DNA from: Solitalea agri
Lineage (GTDB): Bacteria; Bacteroidota; Bacteroidia; Sphingobacteriales; Sphingobacteriaceae
Length of the DNA: 64,000 bases
Direction: 5' to 3'
NCBI RefSeq assembly: GCF_023914155.1
Contig: NZ_JAMWYS010000024.1
Location: forward strand, 186,001 to 250,000
In this document: one piece after another, positions 34,772 to 43,540 of the stretch
Numbering within the stretch: the stretch's first letter is position 1
Layout of the letters: every line of letters starts with the position of its first letter
Position numbers and translations under genes: made by a program
The notes under the pieces: generated by a model
The model's input: the letters and a program-made list of their open reading frames with translations, nothing else
Told to the model about the DNA's origin: nothing
Database searches by the model: none

Positions 34772-35353
34772 ATGAAAAAAATCTACTTATTAACCATTGC
34801 CTTATTAGGCATGGCTAGCGTATCAGTGGCACAATCTAAAGCCAGATTCGGACTTAAATTTGGGGCGAACTTCGCTAATCAACATGCTACCTATCAAAAT
34901 GTTAGCAAAGACGGATCAACATTAACTAGTTTTTACCTTGGCGGATTTGTGAATTCAACGATCAAAAGAGACTTTTCGTTTCAGCCGGAGTTTATCATTT
35001 CTTCACAAGGTGCCCAGGAATATATCAACAGAACAACTGTTACTTACAGCACTGTAAATATCAATATTCCATTAATGTTTAAACTAAGAGCTATTGACGG
35101 ATTAAACTTTGAAGCGGGACCACAGCTAGGATTTTTATTAAGCGCAAATAATCGTGCCAATGGTCATTCAGTTGATGTTACTGATGGCTACAATGCAGTT
35201 GACTTGGGCGTAAACCTTGGAGCGGAATACATATTCTCTTCAGGCTTTCTCTTGGGTCTTCGTTACTCACATGGCCTTACTGACATTGTAAAAAACGATG
35301 TAGGCACCACCACCAATCGAGTTATCTTATTCGGAATCGGTTATCGGTTTTAG
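34772..35353 (+). CDS. PorT-like outer-membrane beta-barrel protein
   Basis: 193 residues with signal peptide (about 1-20, SVA before QS). The mature chain has the small OMPb-brl/PorT pattern: FGLKFGANFANQ at the start, SFQPEFIISSQGAQE, VNINIPLMFKLRAIDG, FEAGPQLGFLLS, LGVNLGAEYIF, LLGLRYSHGLTDI and a C-terminal barrel strand VILFGIGYRF ending in Phe. It is an eight-stranded-type outer-membrane barrel; function unknown. It is followed by its own terminator and by a paralogue (next gene), so the two are separate units. Confidence 0.85.
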   Translation: MKKIYLLTIALLGMASVSVAQSKARFGLKFGANFANQHATYQNVSKDGSTLTSFYLGGFVNSTIKRDFSFQPEFIISSQGAQEYINRTTVTYSTVNINIPLMFKLRAIDGLNFEAGPQLGFLLSANNRANGHSVDVTDGYNAVDLGVNLGAEYIFSSGFLLGLRYSHGLTDIVKNDVGTTTNRVILFGIGYRF

Positions 35354-35369
35354 TTTTTAATAATAGTTT

Positions 35370-35405
35370 AATAAGGTCTGGCTAAAACCCAGGCCTTATT
35401 TTTTT
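35370..35405 (+). terminator. Terminator after the first porin-like gene
   Basis: 12-bp stem AATAAGGTCTGG/CCAGGCCTTATT (35370-35381 with 35389-35400; one G-T pair) and a T5 tract. Confidence 0.85.
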
Positions 35406-35457
35406 AAGTAGAACTACCCGAAAAGTTATTTAACATATGGCCTCTTAATAAAAGTTC

Positions 35458-35465
35458 TATATTTG
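35458..35465 (+). promoter_or_regulatory. -7 element of the second porin-like gene
   Basis: TATATTTG, full consensus match, 27 bases before the ATG at 35493. Because it covers the in-frame TTG at 35463, it rules that codon out as a start. Confidence 0.55.
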
Positions 35466-35492
35466 AACCATCATTTAAAAATTAAAACCAAA

Positions 35493-36176
35493 ATGAAAAA
35501 ATTCTACTTATTAATTGTAGCAACCTTATTATCAGGAGCAGCATTCGCGCAATCAGTAAAATATGGTATTAAGGTTGGAGCCAACCTTGCCAATGTAACC
35601 AAAACCACTTTTGAATTTAATGGAGCAAGTGAAGAATCTTTACAACCTAAATCATTAATGGGTTATCAGTTCGGAACTTTCGCAAACATTAGCCTTGCAA
35701 ACACATTTGCTATTCAACCAGAGTTATTGTTTTCAACTCAAGGTTGGAAAGGGAAAGAATCAGGTGTAGAAGAAGGCACACCATACACTGCCGAGACTAC
35801 CTTTAAATCAACTTATTTAAATGTTCCGGTTTTATTTGAATATAAACCGATATTAGGCTTAGGATTTATTTTAGGGCCTCAATTTGGTTATCAGATCAAC
35901 AAAAAACAAGATTTTAAAGTCTCTGCCTTGGGAATGAGCCAAACTGAATCACTGAACAGTGAAGATCTGGATAATGAGGCCAAAGATGCGGGCTTTGAAT
36001 ATAATAAGTTCGATTTAGCGGCTGTAGTTGGCGCCCAATATACAATTACAAAATTTGTTGTCGGCCTTCGCTATAATATGGGTTTAACTTCATCAAGTAA
36101 ATCAAACATTGATGGTTTAAAACTTAAAGGTGGTAAAAACAATGTATTTAACTTCTCTGTAGGATACACTTTCTAG
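35493..36176 (+). CDS. PorT-like outer-membrane beta-barrel protein (paralogue)
   Basis: 227 residues from the ATG at 35493; signal peptide MKKFYLLIVATLLSGAAFA then QS. Same barrel architecture as the preceding gene: YGIKVGANLANV, FAIQPELLFSTQGW, STYLNVPVLFEYKPI, FILGPQFGYQI, FDLAAVVGAQYTI, VGLRYNMGLTSSS and a final NFSVGYTF. It is longer by one extended loop (about residues 130-165, Ser/Glu/Asp-rich). Function unknown. The pair suggests a local duplication with divergence. Confidence 0.85.
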   Translation: MKKFYLLIVATLLSGAAFAQSVKYGIKVGANLANVTKTTFEFNGASEESLQPKSLMGYQFGTFANISLANTFAIQPELLFSTQGWKGKESGVEEGTPYTAETTFKSTYLNVPVLFEYKPILGLGFILGPQFGYQINKKQDFKVSALGMSQTESLNSEDLDNEAKDAGFEYNKFDLAAVVGAQYTITKFVVGLRYNMGLTSSSKSNIDGLKLKGGKNNVFNFSVGYTF

Positions 36177-36195
36177 ATAAAAAAATATGAACGCA

Positions 36196-36226
36196 AAAAA
36201 GGCCGTCTTTTCAAGATGGCCTTTTT
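36196..36226 (+). terminator. Terminator after the second porin-like gene
   Basis: 14-bp stem AAAAAGGCCGTCTT/AAGATGGCCTTTTT (36196-36209 with 36213-36226; one G-T pair) with a three-base loop and T tract. Confidence 0.9.
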
Positions 36227-36328
36227 GCTTTTTGGGCCTCTATTAAAATCATTAAAATGTTTCCTATATTTAATATTAAACACTTATAATCAAACAAATA
36301 CTCATTCATCTAACTACAACTACCTCTC

Positions 36329-38044
36329 ATGTCTGATCAAAAAACCTTTCACCTGGGCCTTTGTATGGCCGGAGCCGTTTCTGCGGGTGCTTATACGGCC
36401 GGAGTAATTGATTACCTAATTGAAACATTAGAACGCTGGGAAGAAGCAAAAAAAACTGGGGACCCTTCGATCCCAACACATCAAATTGTTATCGATGTTA
36501 TAGGCGGGGCATCAGCAGGAGGAATGACCTCGATTATTGCCGGAGCTGCCATGCAAAACCCAATTGGCCATATTACTCCTGATAAACGAAATGACGAAGC
36601 CTTTAAAAACAATAACAAACTTTATGATTCATGGGTGAACCTGGCTGCAGATGATATGTTGCCATTAATGCTCAAAAATGATGACATAGAAAAAAACAAT
36701 AAGGTTATCTCACTTTTTAACTCCGACTTTATAAAGGGCATTGCCGATAAAGCCGTGACAGTTAATCCAAATACACCTTATCCTCGCCCTTATTTATCTG
36801 ACGATGCAGATATTTTGGTAACCTTAACCAATTTACAAGGCATCCCCTATTCATTAGGCTTTTTGGGTGGTGTAAGTAAACTAGATCAATACAAAACCTC
36901 CACACACCGTGACTTTGGTCATTTTGCATTAAACAAAACAACTTACAAGAATGATGGCCGTATCCCGCTCTCTTTCCTTAATAATACTAATCTCGATATA
37001 GCCAAGAACTGTGCTATGGCAACTGGAGCATTCCCCGTTGGACTTTCAGCCAGAGAGATTCAAAGAGACAAGCAACAGGTTTTTGACAACAGGTTTATCA
37101 ATCTGCTGAATGAGATGGAGAAAAAATATAACACCAATATTCCAAAATCAATTGTGACTGATAACCTTATTGCTCAAAAATCATTTCTTCATGAAATATT
37201 TGACAAGCTTCAAAATCAGAATGCTTATACTACCTTAAACGTAGATGGTGGGATGCTCAATAATGAACCTTTTGAAATTATCAGAGATGTAATTATTGAT
37301 AAGACAAAAGAAGACAGAGCGGCAAATAATAATTATGACACCTGCCGAAGCAGCATTTTAATGATCGACCCATTTCCCTGTGAAGACCCAGAAACTGATT
37401 TCGATTCAAGCATAGGTATAATGAACGTAATAAAGCAAACCTTTAAAACTATGCGAGGTCAATTACTTTTTAAACCACAAGACATTGAAAAAGCAATGGA
37501 TCCTAAAAACATCAGTCGATTCCTAATTGTTCCGGAGAGAGAAAACAGCACTGATAATATTTCAGGAAGCATGGCCATTGCTTGCGGTTCATTTGAAGGA
37601 TTCGGAGGTTTTTTTGATAAATCATTCAGGGTTCATGATTATTTTCTGGGTCGACGAAATTGCCAGTATTTCTTACAAGAATGGCTTACCATCCCAGTCG
37701 ATACCACCAATCCCATTTTTACAGAGAATTATTCGCCTGAAGCTAAAACCCGTTTTCTATCTAAAAAAGGAGGCTTGCCCATTATTCCTGATACGAATAA
37801 AGGAAATTCCAATATGGAAGAAAAGGCTTTAGATTGGCCTCAAATTGAAGCATCAAAAGTGGAAAGTTGGCGAAAACTTTTCAGGGAACGGATAAAAGAG
37901 CTTACATTTAGATTAACCGATCTGAAAGGGTTCGATAAATTTCTTTTAAATATTGGTTACGGAATTTTAATCGGAAGAAAGGCGACCGATGCCGTAATAA
38001 ATATGATAACTAACGACTTACGAAAACATAAATTAATCAAATGA
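36329..38044 (+). CDS. Patatin-like phospholipase
   Basis: 571 residues, no signal peptide. The patatin core is intact: glycine-rich oxyanion region GAVSAGAYTAG (about 15-25), nucleophile elbow GASAG with Ser62, and the dyad Asp306 in NVDGGMLNNEP. A large insertion and a C-terminal extension (about 350-571, with NISGSMAIACGSFEGFGGFFDKSFRVHDYFLGRRN) make it much longer than a bare patatin domain, as in other bacterial long patatin proteins. Likely a cytoplasmic or membrane-associated lipid acyl hydrolase. It overlaps the next gene by four bases (ATGA), indicating coupled translation. Confidence 0.88.
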   Translation: MSDQKTFHLGLCMAGAVSAGAYTAGVIDYLIETLERWEEAKKTGDPSIPTHQIVIDVIGGASAGGMTSIIAGAAMQNPIGHITPDKRNDEAFKNNNKLYDSWVNLAADDMLPLMLKNDDIEKNNKVISLFNSDFIKGIADKAVTVNPNTPYPRPYLSDDADILVTLTNLQGIPYSLGFLGGVSKLDQYKTSTHRDFGHFALNKTTYKNDGRIPLSFLNNTNLDIAKNCAMATGAFPVGLSAREIQRDKQQVFDNRFINLLNEMEKKYNTNIPKSIVTDNLIAQKSFLHEIFDKLQNQNAYTTLNVDGGMLNNEPFEIIRDVIIDKTKEDRAANNNYDTCRSSILMIDPFPCEDPETDFDSSIGIMNVIKQTFKTMRGQLLFKPQDIEKAMDPKNISRFLIVPERENSTDNISGSMAIACGSFEGFGGFFDKSFRVHDYFLGRRNCQYFLQEWLTIPVDTTNPIFTENYSPEAKTRFLSKKGGLPIIPDTNKGNSNMEEKALDWPQIEASKVESWRKLFRERIKELTFRLTDLKGFDKFLLNIGYGILIGRKATDAVINMITNDLRKHKLIK

Positions 38045-38427
38045 AAAGAGTTACCGGTATAGGCGGCATTTTTTTTAAGTGCGATGACCCTGAAAAACAA
38101 AAAGAATGGTACGAAAAACACCTTGGCATTCAATCAGGTGAATATGGCGCCACATTTGAATGGCGTGAAAAAGAAAACCCTGATCAAATCGCTCATACAG
38201 CCTGGAGTCTCTTTAAAGCCGATTCGAAATATTTTTTTCCTAGTACCAAACCTTTTATGTTTAATTATAGGGTTGAAAATTTAAGCGAGTTATTAAAAGT
38301 TTTAAAAGAAGAGGGCGTTACAGTTGTTGGAGAAATAGAAGAGTTTGAATTTGGAAAATTTGGATGGATACTTGATCCGGAGGGAAATAAAATAGAATTA
38401 TGGGAACCAATGGATGAGAATTATTAA
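38041..38427 (+). CDS. VOC-family (glyoxalase-like) protein
   Basis: 128 residues, one vicinal-oxygen-chelate domain: VTGIGGIFFKCDDPEKQKEWYEKHLGI opens the first beta-alpha-beta-beta-beta unit, and NLSELLKVLKEEGVTVVGEIEEFEFGKFGWILDPEGNKIELWEP closes the second, with Glu of KIELWEP as a probable metal ligand. Substrate not evident. Its start codon overlaps the patatin stop by four bases, a tight functional or expression link with the lipase. Confidence 0.85.
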   Translation: MKRVTGIGGIFFKCDDPEKQKEWYEKHLGIQSGEYGATFEWREKENPDQIAHTAWSLFKADSKYFFPSTKPFMFNYRVENLSELLKVLKEEGVTVVGEIEEFEFGKFGWILDPEGNKIELWEPMDENY

Positions 38428-38570
38428 TTAGAATATAATTCTATTGCCTAAAAACAACTAGTTTTAAACTCTTATGATTCATATTTTGTATATTGATAAA
38501 AATTAATCTATAAGATTTAATAAAGTATCATTAATCACCTCATAGAAATTCTAAAAATTTACACTCAAGC

Positions 38571-39206
38571 ATGAAAATAATCGTTTTTGGTGCTTCCGGC
38601 CGTACAGGATCTCAAATTGTAAAACAAGCTTTAAATCGAAATTTTCATGTTACGGCTTTTGCACGCAATCCCTATGGAGTGCATATGTTGCACCCTATGC
38701 TAGAAATAATAATGGGAGATGTTCTAGATCATGAAAAGGTTCATGAAGCTCTCCAAGGACATGACATTGTACTGTCAGCATTAGGCTTTGTTAATCCCGA
38801 GCATCGTTTGATTGGCTACTACAACATTATTAATGCAATGAAAGACCTGGAAATTAAACGATTAATTGCTGTTGGCGGCATGGGAGTTTTACAAGCTACT
38901 GCTGATACAATTATTGCCAAAACGCCTTCATTCCCATCTCAATATGTTTCGGTTTCTGAAAGTCATCACAAGGTTTATGAAGCACTGAACAATAGCCACC
39001 TCGATTTTACTTTTGTTTGCCCACCCAATATAATTCAAGGTGAAAAAACAGGAAACTACCTGGTAAAACCTGATTATCATCCGGGAGGAATGTCAATCAA
39101 CAGCGGAGATCTTGCCGATTTCATGTTAAACGAAATTAAAGACCAGGCATTTATCAGAAAAAGAGTGGGTATATGTAATGCTGAAAATAGCATTACACAA
39201 AAGTAA
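38571..39206 (+). CDS. NAD(P)-binding SDR-like protein (NmrA/BVR-B type)
   Basis: 211 residues with an N-terminal Rossmann motif FGASGRTGSQIV (Gly7, Gly10, Gly13) and the atypical short-chain dehydrogenase pattern of BVR-B/NAD(P)H-binding proteins: MGDVLDHEKVHEALQGHDIVLSALG, IKRLIAVGGMGVLQ and LDFTFVCPPNIIQG. The usual YxxxK pair is not seen, so reductase activity is uncertain. It overlaps the convergent CobW gene by 14 bases at the 3' end. Confidence 0.8.
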   Translation: MKIIVFGASGRTGSQIVKQALNRNFHVTAFARNPYGVHMLHPMLEIIMGDVLDHEKVHEALQGHDIVLSALGFVNPEHRLIGYYNIINAMKDLEIKRLIAVGGMGVLQATADTIIAKTPSFPSQYVSVSESHHKVYEALNNSHLDFTFVCPPNIIQGEKTGNYLVKPDYHPGGMSINSGDLADFMLNEIKDQAFIRKRVGICNAENSITQK

Positions 39207-40173
39207 AATCGCTATAACAGTTTTTCAGACCTTTTTCCAAAAGGTCCCGGCGAAGGTTCTTTCCTATAAATACTATTTTACTGGTTCGCACCATTCCTGG
39301 CTCCCAATCACTCCCAAGAGTATAAGTTGCATTTTTCATTACCGATTGCACTATATGTCTTTCATCCAGCCCGGCAAAGTTCAACACTCCCTTTACTCTG
39401 TAAAAACTTTGTCCCTGAATTACCAATAACACATTCAGCCAATGTCTGAATTTCAATAAATCCAATGGCTGGTCAAATACAAACGCTTGAGATACCACTT
39501 CCTCATGCTTTGATTGTAAATTCATTGGAAAAAACCGGAACCCCTGTTCCACTTTCCTCGCTTCATAAGCATCCTGATTTAACAGATCAACAGTCTCCTG
39601 CTCACCAAACTTGGCCTTTATTATACTTGCGTAAGGATTAACATTTTTTACAGTGGTTTCCACTTTTTCTAAGGTTCCCTCATTAACCAAATCAATCTTA
39701 TTTATTACGATAACATCGGCAAAGGCCATTTGCTTACGCACCTCTTCCCTTTCGGTCATCTGCTCGATCAGATTTTGGGCATCAACAAGACAGATTACTG
39801 CATCCAACTTAAAATGCGCTTGAATAATCTGGTCGCCAATAAAGGCTGCTGCAATTGCTGATGGATCAGCAATTCCGGTACTTTCAACCACCAAATGATC
39901 AAAAACTGGAAACTCTTTAACCAAATTCGCCAGCACTTCATTGAATTCGCCATTCATCGAACAGCAAATACATCCGCTCGAAATTTCAAAAAGTTCATTA
40001 TCTCCCTTATAAACCAGTTCACTGTCAATACTTACCTCACCAAACTCATTTTCAAGCACAACTAATCTTTTATCATTATTCTTTCTGATCAATTGATTTA
40101 ATAATGAAGTTTTACCTGCGCCTAAAAAACCTGTTAAGATGGTTACCGGAATTGGATAATTGGATTTTTGCAT
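39193..40173 (-). CDS. CobW/ZNG-family metal-chaperone GTPase
   Basis: 326 residues from the ATG at 40173; a longer reading to 40263 begins upstream of the promoter and is rejected. G3E GTPase motifs: Walker A GFLGAGKT (15-22), the metal-binding CxCC motif at 68-71 (SSGCICCSMNGE), ESTGIADP, and NKID. A C-terminal CobW_C domain follows (about 215-320). Family members insert metals (zinc, cobalt, iron) into target enzymes using GTP. No metal transporter or Zur box was recognised beside it, so the metal is unassigned. Confidence 0.9.
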   Translation of the reverse strand: MQKSNYPIPVTILTGFLGAGKTSLLNQLIRKNNDKRLVVLENEFGEVSIDSELVYKGDNELFEISSGCICCSMNGEFNEVLANLVKEFPVFDHLVVESTGIADPSAIAAAFIGDQIIQAHFKLDAVICLVDAQNLIEQMTEREEVRKQMAFADVIVINKIDLVNEGTLEKVETTVKNVNPYASIIKAKFGEQETVDLLNQDAYEARKVEQGFRFFPMNLQSKHEEVVSQAFVFDQPLDLLKFRHWLNVLLVIQGQSFYRVKGVLNFAGLDERHIVQSVMKNATYTLGSDWEPGMVRTSKIVFIGKNLRRDLLEKGLKNCYSDFTFV

Positions 40174-40176
40174 GAA

Positions 40177-40184
40177 CAAAAGTA
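40177..40184 (-). promoter_or_regulatory. -7 element abutting the CobW gene start
   Basis: Minus strand TACTTTTG, full match to TAnnTTTG, ending three bases before the ATG at 40173. This fixes the start and predicts a leaderless message. No -33 TTG at normal spacing. Confidence 0.45.
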
Positions 40185-40321
40185 CTGATATTAACTTTAT
40201 GAAATAAAAAGGGGAATGCCCACTCCCCTGACTCGTTAGATAATTTCCTCTTTTTTGTGTCAAAAAATCTACCCAAACTAGTTACTTTGCTTTCTGATAG
40301 AAAATATCCATTATTTCGCTT

Positions 40322-41368
40322 ATGTCACAACCCATTAATACCGGTATCCTATCTTACGGATACTCTACCAAAGTTTTTCACGGACCACTTATCAGCAATG
40401 ATCCCAATTTTAGCTGGACAGCTGTTGTGGAGCGAAATCATGAAGATTCAAAGGAAAAATATCCCCACCTAACCATTTATAAAAGTGTGGAAGAACTTTT
40501 ATCAAATGAAAAAATTGAACTGATCATCGTTAACACACCTAATCAAACTCATTATGAATATGCCAAGAAAGCCCTAATGGCTGGTAAGCATGTAATAATT
40601 GACAAACCATTTGCAGCTACTGTAAATGAAACCAAAGAGCTAATTGCCCTTGCGCAAAAACAGCAAAAAATGCTTACAGCTTTTCACAATAGAAGATGGG
40701 ATGGTGATTTTAAGATTGTAAAACAAGTTATTGAATCAGGTGATTTAGGACGATTGGTGGAAGCAGAATTTAAATTTGAACGATACCGTACAAGTTTAAA
40801 TCCGAAGAAACATAAAGAAGAAGCTGCTCCTGCAACCGGACTTTTATATGAAATTGGGACACATATTATCGATCAGGCTGTTGTTCTTTTTGGTAAGCCT
40901 CAGGGTGTTTATGCTGATATTTTAAAACTCCGCGATAATTCTTTGGTAGATGATTATTTTGAATTGATTCTTTATTATCCGCAGCTTCGACTAAAATTGA
41001 AAAGCACACTTTTAGCTAAGGAAGAACTCCCTGGCTATATTATAAATGGAACAAACGGTTCATTTGTAAAAAAACGCATGAATTTACAGGAAGATCAGTT
41101 AAAAGCAGGTATGGTACCGGGTGATGCTGGTTATGGAGAAGAACCTGAAGAAGAATGGGGAATTTTGAACATCGACAAAAATGGTGAAACGTTGAAGACT
41201 AAGCTTCCTACTCCTTCATCAAACTATAGCGACTTTTTCAACTTGGTTTACGACCACCTACGACAAAATGGACCTGTTCCAATTGATCCGAGTGATGCAC
41301 TAAAAGGCATCGAAATTATTGAGGCTGCATACCATAGCAATTCCAACAAATGCGTAACCAAGCTTTGA
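40322..41368 (+). CDS. Gfo/Idh/MocA-family NAD(P)-dependent oxidoreductase
   Basis: 348 residues: an N-terminal Rossmann domain (1-125) with ILSYGYSTKVFHGP, IIVNTPNQTHYEYAKKALMAGKHVIIDKPFA (the EKP-type Lys in DKP), then an alpha/beta C-terminal substrate domain with GTHIIDQAVVLFG, where His of the GxHxxD motif is catalytic in the family. Substrate is usually a sugar or inositol; the ROK-family kinase gene that follows 45 bases later suggests a sugar-processing pair, which is inference. Confidence 0.88.
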   Translation: MSQPINTGILSYGYSTKVFHGPLISNDPNFSWTAVVERNHEDSKEKYPHLTIYKSVEELLSNEKIELIIVNTPNQTHYEYAKKALMAGKHVIIDKPFAATVNETKELIALAQKQQKMLTAFHNRRWDGDFKIVKQVIESGDLGRLVEAEFKFERYRTSLNPKKHKEEAAPATGLLYEIGTHIIDQAVVLFGKPQGVYADILKLRDNSLVDDYFELILYYPQLRLKLKSTLLAKEELPGYIINGTNGSFVKKRMNLQEDQLKAGMVPGDAGYGEEPEEEWGILNIDKNGETLKTKLPTPSSNYSDFFNLVYDHLRQNGPVPIDPSDALKGIEIIEAAYHSNSNKCVTKL

Positions 41369-41413
41369 TAGGGCGTCAGAATTGGTTATCTTCCGCCGCA
41401 ATTTATTGAGAGT

Positions 41414-42280
41414 ATGAAAAAGAAATATGCAGTAGGTGTAGATATTGGTGGTTCCCACATAACCTCGGCCGTTATTGATCTTGAAAATGGAAGCATTGTT
41501 CAGAACAGCCAAAGCCGGATGCGAGTTAACGCGCAAGGAACGCCGGAAAATATCATTGCCGTTTGGAGCGAATGCATAAACACCTCTATTGACCTGATCG
41601 GCAGAGAGAACATCACAGGAGTTGGCATCGCAATGCCGGGTCCATTCGATTATGATTTAGGTATCAGTTACATCAAAGATCAAAATAAGTATGATTTACT
41701 ATTTGGGCTTAATATTAAAGAATTACTTGCTAAATCGTTACAGCTTGATTTAAATCAACTTTTATTTTTAAATGATGCCGCTTGTTTCTTAAAAGGAGAA
41801 ACCTTTAGCGGTGCCGCCGCCGGCAGTACAAAAGCAATCGGACTTACCCTAGGAACCGGATTAGGATCGGCCTTTTATTTTGATCATAAAGCTGAAGATG
41901 CCAATTTGTGGTGCAGTAATTTCAGGGATGGAATGGCGGAAGATTATATTTCAACACGTTGGTTTGTGCGTCGCTACGCCGAACTATCAGGACGTGAAAC
42001 CCCTGATGTTAAACATTTATCCGAACTGGTTTCTACCGATGGAACCGCCCAAATGGTATTTGAAGAATTTGGTAAAAGTTTAAGTGAATTTACCATACCA
42101 CTTATCAAAGAAAAAAAACCAGAATATGTGGTTATTGGCGGAAACGTTGCCAATGCCTGGGATCTATTCATTAACAAATTGCAGGATGATGCCGCCAAAG
42201 AATCGCCGGAAACAAAAATAGTCAAGGCACAACTTTCAGAAGATGCTGCCTTATTCGGAGCGGCAACTCTTTTCTTATAA
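41414..42280 (+). CDS. ROK-family sugar kinase-like protein
   Basis: 288 residues with ASKHA phosphate motifs: VGVDIGGSHITSAVIDLENG at the N-terminus, GVGIAMPGPFDY, NDAACFLKGETFSGAA, LTLGTGLGSAFYFD and a late VVIGGNVANAWDLF. The usual ROK zinc cluster (CxCGxxGC) is absent; the corresponding region reads LWCSNFRDGMAEDY, so this is a variant branch and its sugar specificity should not be assumed to be glucose. It is probably co-transcribed with the upstream oxidoreductase. A 13-bp hairpin follows. Confidence 0.82.
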   Translation: MKKKYAVGVDIGGSHITSAVIDLENGSIVQNSQSRMRVNAQGTPENIIAVWSECINTSIDLIGRENITGVGIAMPGPFDYDLGISYIKDQNKYDLLFGLNIKELLAKSLQLDLNQLLFLNDAACFLKGETFSGAAAGSTKAIGLTLGTGLGSAFYFDHKAEDANLWCSNFRDGMAEDYISTRWFVRRYAELSGRETPDVKHLSELVSTDGTAQMVFEEFGKSLSEFTIPLIKEKKPEYVVIGGNVANAWDLFINKLQDDAAKESPETKIVKAQLSEDAALFGAATLFL

Positions 42281-42310
42281 AATGGGAATTTAATGCCCAC
42301 CAGAAATATC

Positions 42311-42350
42311 ATAAACGCTCTTTGATAGACTTAAAGGGCGTTTATCATTT
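42311..42350 (+). terminator. Hairpin after the ROK gene
   Basis: ATAAACGCTCTTT (42311-42323) pairs with 42333-42345 over 13 bp including one G-T pair, nine-base loop. The T tract is weak (CATTT). Confidence 0.6.
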
Positions 42351-42409
42351 AGCGCGTTTTTTGTAGATTACTTAAACATAATGTTTAATGAACCCTAAAC
42401 ATTGTTGTT

Positions 42410-43537
42410 ATGAAAAATCTCTTCGTTTCCCTATTAATAATTGTAGCATGTATATCCTGCAAAAACAATAACGGAGATGAATCTCCTCCCCCCGGCTCCG
42501 ACACAACCTTTACCGTTAATGTTTCAACGTTGATAAAAGGTCTTGATACCCCATGGGAAATGACTCAGTTAACAAACGGAAGAGTGTTGGTTACCGAACG
42601 ACCTGGAAGAATCAGAGAGATTAACAATGGCGTGCTGGAAAGCCAGCCTTGGTTAGATCTTAGCTCATCCGTTGATGAACGGGGAGAATCGGGTTTGTTA
42701 GGAATTTCAGCGGACCCTGATTTTAACACAAATAAATATGTATATGTAGCTTATACCTATTCGAATGAGGGTAATTTTCTCTTAAAATTAGTGCGCTTAA
42801 AAGAAAACACATCCGGTAAAGGCGAAATAAATAAAGTCTTGGTTGATAACATAAGAGCCAATACTAGTCACGATGGTGGAGCAGTCAAATTTGGCCCTGA
42901 TAAAAAATTATATTGGACCGTAGGTGATGCCGGAAACACTTCATCTGCTCAGAATTTAAATTCGCTTAATGGAAAAATCTTAAGGCTGAACACTGACGGA
43001 AGTATACCTTCCGACAACCCAGACCCTGCATCATACGTTTATTCATACGGACACCGAAATCCACAGGGATTAGCTTGGCAACCAAAAACCAATCAATTAT
43101 ACTCCACAGAGCATGGTCCGTCCGGCTCTCCAACTTGCTGTAGAGATGAACTTAACTATATAGAAAAAGGCAAAAACTACGGCTGGCCCAACATTTACGG
43201 TGACCAAACAGCAACTGGAATGGTTTCACCAATTTTGTTCAGTGGAAACGATTATACCTGGGCACCTGGAGGAGCAACATTTATTACCAAAGGAAAATGG
43301 AAAGGCGACTTATTATTTACCGGCTTGAGAGGTCAATCACTTTACCGTGTAGTCCTTGACTCAAAGGACAACCGAAAAGTTTTACACCTATATAAACATT
43401 TCGAAAATGAGTACGGAAGATTAAGAGATGTAATGCAAATGCCGAATGGGGATATTTGGCTTGCGGTTAGTAATAAGGATGGACGCGGAACTCCTGGTAC
43501 TGATGACGACAGGATATTAGTAGTTAAAGTGGAATGA
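42410..43537 (+). CDS. PQQ-dependent sugar dehydrogenase-type lipoprotein (GSDH/sorbosone dehydrogenase family)
   Basis: 375 residues with a lipoprotein signal (IVACISC, Cys17 most likely) and a six-bladed propeller of the soluble glucose/sorbosone dehydrogenase family: LIKGLDTPWEMTQLTNGRVLVTERPGRIR, GLLGISADPDFNTNKYVYVAYT, HDGGAVKFGPDKKLYWTVGDAG, YGHRNPQGLAWQ (Arg/Asn of the PQQ site), ELNYIEKGKNYGWPN. It would oxidise sugars in the periplasm or at the surface with PQQ as cofactor; no pqq biosynthesis genes are seen here. Convergent with the YkgJ-like gene across a three-base gap. Confidence 0.88.
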   Translation: MKNLFVSLLIIVACISCKNNNGDESPPPGSDTTFTVNVSTLIKGLDTPWEMTQLTNGRVLVTERPGRIREINNGVLESQPWLDLSSSVDERGESGLLGISADPDFNTNKYVYVAYTYSNEGNFLLKLVRLKENTSGKGEINKVLVDNIRANTSHDGGAVKFGPDKKLYWTVGDAGNTSSAQNLNSLNGKILRLNTDGSIPSDNPDPASYVYSYGHRNPQGLAWQPKTNQLYSTEHGPSGSPTCCRDELNYIEKGKNYGWPNIYGDQTATGMVSPILFSGNDYTWAPGGATFITKGKWKGDLLFTGLRGQSLYRVVLDSKDNRKVLHLYKHFENEYGRLRDVMQMPNGDIWLAVSNKDGRGTPGTDDDRILVVKVE

Positions 43538-43540
43538 CGG

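Noticed and set aside
36216-36407. 63-codon frame overlapping the patatin start
   Set aside because: It begins in the terminator, overlaps a well-supported gene in another frame and has no signal or family likeness.
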